From the NCBI GenBank assembly GCA_963712565.1, contig CAVQIP010000029.1, forward strand, positions 29,097 through 93,096: 64,000 nucleotides of DNA, read 5' to 3'. The stretch is from VAZQ01 sp963712565 (GTDB lineage Bacteria > Pseudomonadota > Alphaproteobacteria > Rhizobiales > Xanthobacteraceae). The notes under the pieces were generated by a model. The model made no database searches. It was not told the DNA's origin and saw nothing but the letters and a program-made list of their open reading frames with translations. Positions 61,808 through 64,000 of the stretch are shown here, piece after piece. Both the position numbers and the translations under genes were made by a program. The stretch's first letter is position 1. Each line of letters opens with the position of its first letter.

Positions 61808-62896
61808 ATGAACGAGACCGTCCGTTTCATCGATCAATCCGGTGCCAAGCCCGGAGCAATGAATCTCTGGCCCGCGATCGTCATCCCCAAGGAAACGATC
61901 GATGCCGAGGTCGAGCGGCTGGCGAGCCTGCCCCGTCCCGCCAACGGCCGCCGGCGCTCGATCATCGCGCATCCGCGCGCCGAGAGGGGAAACGGCCTCG
62001 CCGCCGGCATCCAGGTTGCGCTCGATGTCCTGTTGCCGGGCGAGCGGACCGTGCCCTACCGGCAGAACTCGACGCAGGTCAACTTCGTCATTCGCGGGCG
62101 CGGCCATTCGATCGTGGGAGGCAAGCGTTTCGAGGTGAATCTGTACGATGTCTGGAATACGCCCTCCATGCACATCTATTGGCATGGCAATGACAGCAAG
62201 GATATCCAGGCGCGACTCACCTACTCGAACGCTGCGCTGCTCGAATTGATGAACATCCACTACGTGGAGGAGAACCCGCCGCCGATCGAGCCGGTCAAAC
62301 ACGAGGAGCAAAGCGAGGAGGACAAGCGGCGCCGCATCTCGCCCTATGGAACGATCAAGCTCGATGACGAGGGTGCATGCCTCATGCCTTACGAGGTGCT
62401 GATCAACCCGCCGACGGTGGAGTCGAAGGCGCTGCACTGGCCGTGGCAAGAGGTCAAGCATCATCTCGACAAGTTGCAGGCGCTTGGCAAGGACTATATC
62501 GGGCGGCGCCTCTACATGCTCTACAATCCGATGACCGGCCGCACCAACGGTTGCACCCCGTCGTTCTTCGCCACGATGACGATACGTCCGCCCAAGATCG
62601 TCGACCGGCCGCACCGCCACACCTCGGCCGCCATCAACTACTACTTCCACGGCACGGGGCGCTCGACCGTCGGCGGCGAGGTGTTCGAGTGGAAGGCGGG
62701 CGATCTCATGCTGTCGGCCCCCGGCTGGGCGGTGCACAACCACGCCTCATACGATGATTTCGTCTACGAGCTGACGGTCCAGGACCAGCCGCTGAACATC
62801 GCCATGGAAAGCCTCCTGTGGCAGGAGAGCCTCAAGCTCCCGCTCGCGGTTCTCGGCGTGCAGGAGGGCTTTGGCACCAATCGAGCGGCAGGCTGA
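61808..62896 (+). CDS. bicupin protein (gentisate-dioxygenase-like), one metal site
   Basis: 362 residues with two cupin barrels. C-terminal barrel: DRPHRHTSAAINYYFHGTGR, then WKAGDLMLSAPGWAVHNHAS, the His-x-His and late His typical of Fe/Mn binding. N-terminal barrel: YRQNSTQVNFVIRGRGHSIV has Arg-Gln-Asn where the His pair should be, so it is probably non-catalytic. Resembles gentisate/salicylate 1,2-dioxygenases. GAAGGAGG before ATG. Follows the cyclodeaminase-like gene. Confidence 0.85.
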   Translation: MNETVRFIDQSGAKPGAMNLWPAIVIPKETIDAEVERLASLPRPANGRRRSIIAHPRAERGNGLAAGIQVALDVLLPGERTVPYRQNSTQVNFVIRGRGHSIVGGKRFEVNLYDVWNTPSMHIYWHGNDSKDIQARLTYSNAALLELMNIHYVEENPPPIEPVKHEEQSEEDKRRRISPYGTIKLDDEGACLMPYEVLINPPTVESKALHWPWQEVKHHLDKLQALGKDYIGRRLYMLYNPMTGRTNGCTPSFFATMTIRPPKIVDRPHRHTSAAINYYFHGTGRSTVGGEVFEWKAGDLMLSAPGWAVHNHASYDDFVYELTVQDQPLNIAMESLLWQESLKLPLAVLGVQEGFGTNRAAG

Positions 62897-63069
62897 GCGG
62901 AGGGGCCGGAGCGCTTCCTGCCGCCGTTGCAATCGTTGCTCGGACGAAAGCACTGCAGTGGCGCAGTGTCGCGCGCCTGCCGCGGCGTCTCGCGCGATCT
63001 ACTGACGCCATGCTACGTTGTCGCAGCGTGGCTAATCCCGGGCCGTCGCTCCGCTGCGGAGAAACTGCG

Positions 63070-64000
63070 ATGATAGCAATGCATTTTGTGACGCGGGCGT
63101 GCGTGCTCGCGCTTGTTGCGCTGTTCCCTCTCACTGCGACGTTCGCGCAAGACCAGCTCAAGGTCGCCATCGGTCAGATCAACAACTGGGAGAACCAGGC
63201 GCCGACGCTCGGCCAGGACGTCGGCATCTTCAAGAAGCACAACCTCGTGCTGGACAATGTCGGCACCCAGGGCGCGGGCGAGACCATGCAGCCGGTGATT
63301 GCCGGCAGCGCCGATCTCGGCGCCGGCGTCGGCGTCGCCGGCGTCATGCGCGCCTTCGCGCGCGGTGCGCCGGTCCGCATCCTGCTGCCGGCCTTCACCG
63401 GCACCGGCGACCTGTTCTGGTACGTGAAGGCCGATTCGCCGCTCAAGACCATCAAGGACATCACCGCCAACAACACCATCGCCTATTCCACCAGCGGTTC
63501 GAGCTCGAACAATCTGGTGCTGGCCTTCGTCAACGAGCTCGGCGTCAAGGCCAAGCCGACGCCGACCGGCGGCCCGGCCGGCACGTTGACGCAGGTCATG
63601 TCGGGCCAGATCGACATCGGGTGGGCGGCCCCGCCGTTCGGCATGAAGGAGCTGCAGGAAGGCAAGATCCGCATCCTCATCCGCGGCAGTGAGGTGCCTT
63701 CGCTGCGCGGGCAGACGGTGCGAACGATCATCGTCAACGCCGACGCCTTGAAGACCAAGCGCGACGCGATCATGCGCTTCGTGCAAGGCTATCGCGAAGC
63801 CGTCGACTGGATGTACAGCGATCCCAAGGCGATCAAGATGTATGCGGAAAAGATGAAGCTCCCCGAGAGCATGATCGCCAACTCGATCAAGGAGTTTCAT
63901 CCCAAACAAGCCATGCAGACCGACGAGATGAAGGACGTCGAAGGCATTCAGCGCGACGCGGTCAAGCTCAAATTCATCGATGCGCCGTTGAGCAAGGAAC
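63070..64000 (+). CDS. ABC transporter substrate-binding protein, 3' end outside window
   Basis: Signal peptide (ACVLALVALFPLTATFA), then QLKVAIGQINNWENQAPTLG, GIFKKHNLVLDNVGTQGAGE, GTGDLFWYVKADSPLKTIKD and QVMSGQIDIGWAAPPFGMKE. Open to the window edge at 310 codons. Paralogue of the 39600 binding protein, with many shared phrases (GIFKKH, DLFWYVKA, VMSGQ). GGAG before ATG 63070. Likely the uptake component for the catabolic genes upstream. Confidence 0.88.
   Translation, partial: MIAMHFVTRACVLALVALFPLTATFAQDQLKVAIGQINNWENQAPTLGQDVGIFKKHNLVLDNVGTQGAGETMQPVIAGSADLGAGVGVAGVMRAFARGAPVRILLPAFTGTGDLFWYVKADSPLKTIKDITANNTIAYSTSGSSSNNLVLAFVNELGVKAKPTPTGGPAGTLTQVMSGQIDIGWAAPPFGMKELQEGKIRILIRGSEVPSLRGQTVRTIIVNADALKTKRDAIMRFVQGYREAVDWMYSDPKAIKMYAEKMKLPESMIANSIKEFHPKQAMQTDEMKDVEGIQRDAVKLKFIDAPLSKE

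Noticed and set aside
1..64000. tRNA, rRNA or riboswitch genes
   Set aside because: Intergenic spaces were read for clover-leaf ends (CCA, GTTCGA loop) and known aptamer cores; none was recognised by eye.

Overview
The window is high-GC bacterial DNA that looks like an alphaproteobacterium of the order Hyphomicrobiales (Bradyrhizobium/Xanthobacteraceae type). This is inferred from gene content (many orphan periplasmic binding proteins, UbiD/UbiX decarboxylases, PQQ dehydrogenase with c-type cytochromes), a perfect FNR/FixK-type box, and palindromic intergenic repeats. No rRNA, tRNA or CRISPR array was found.

Left end, 1-13.6 kb, is an accessory and partly decayed region. It opens with remains of two ABC substrate-binding genes run into a GAF-domain sensor kinase. 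Next come an ORF-less group II intron (minus strand) and an integrase remnant. Then follow a restriction-type helicase tail, a frameshifted SLATT/DUF4231-like membrane gene and a frameshifted secreted protein. The core is a set of immunity-like genes: a plus-strand TIR / NB-ARC / TPR gene with several frameshifts, convergent with a minus-strand series of TPR protein, membrane TIR protein, a 28-residue hydrophobic peptide and a patatin-like phospholipase. The TPR and TIR proteins share a cysteine motif, CxTIFGGxVVCGD. Many single-base indels sit here, so either the assembly is imperfect or the island is decaying.

13.9-23.3 kb: a FixK-type box precedes a tightly overlapping operon (beta-CASP metallohydrolase, thymidine/AMP phosphorylase, PRPP synthetase, small membrane protein). 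Then come a divergent CsoR repressor and copper P-type ATPase around an operator-like palindrome, a cytochrome c and a heme-bearing Vgb-like propeller protein.

23.5-34.1 kb: mixed metabolic genes (CARDB protein, luciferase-like monooxygenase, Gfo/Idh/MocA oxidoreductase, polysaccharide deacetylase, CYTH-CHAD, C45 acyltransferase, ankyrin protein, diheme cytochrome, PQQ dehydrogenase).

34.3-48.4 kb: aromatic or aryl-CoA metabolism. A thioesterase / PaaK-type ligase / IPP isomerase operon, purC and a DpgC-like dioxygenase are followed by a MarR regulator, two UbiD decarboxylases, an acyl-CoA ligase, UbiX and a class III CoA-transferase. Two related MarR-site candidates link the two divergent promoters of this cluster.

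48.4-64 kb: small stress and catabolic genes (VOC, MsrB, YciI, TTT-type binding protein, DUF3500, RraA, GST, SDR, hydrolase). A large tail-collar/FG-GAP repeat protein follows, then a likely catabolic run (DUF1932 dehydrogenase, class II aldolase, ornithine-cyclodeaminase-like, bicupin, binding protein cut by the window end).
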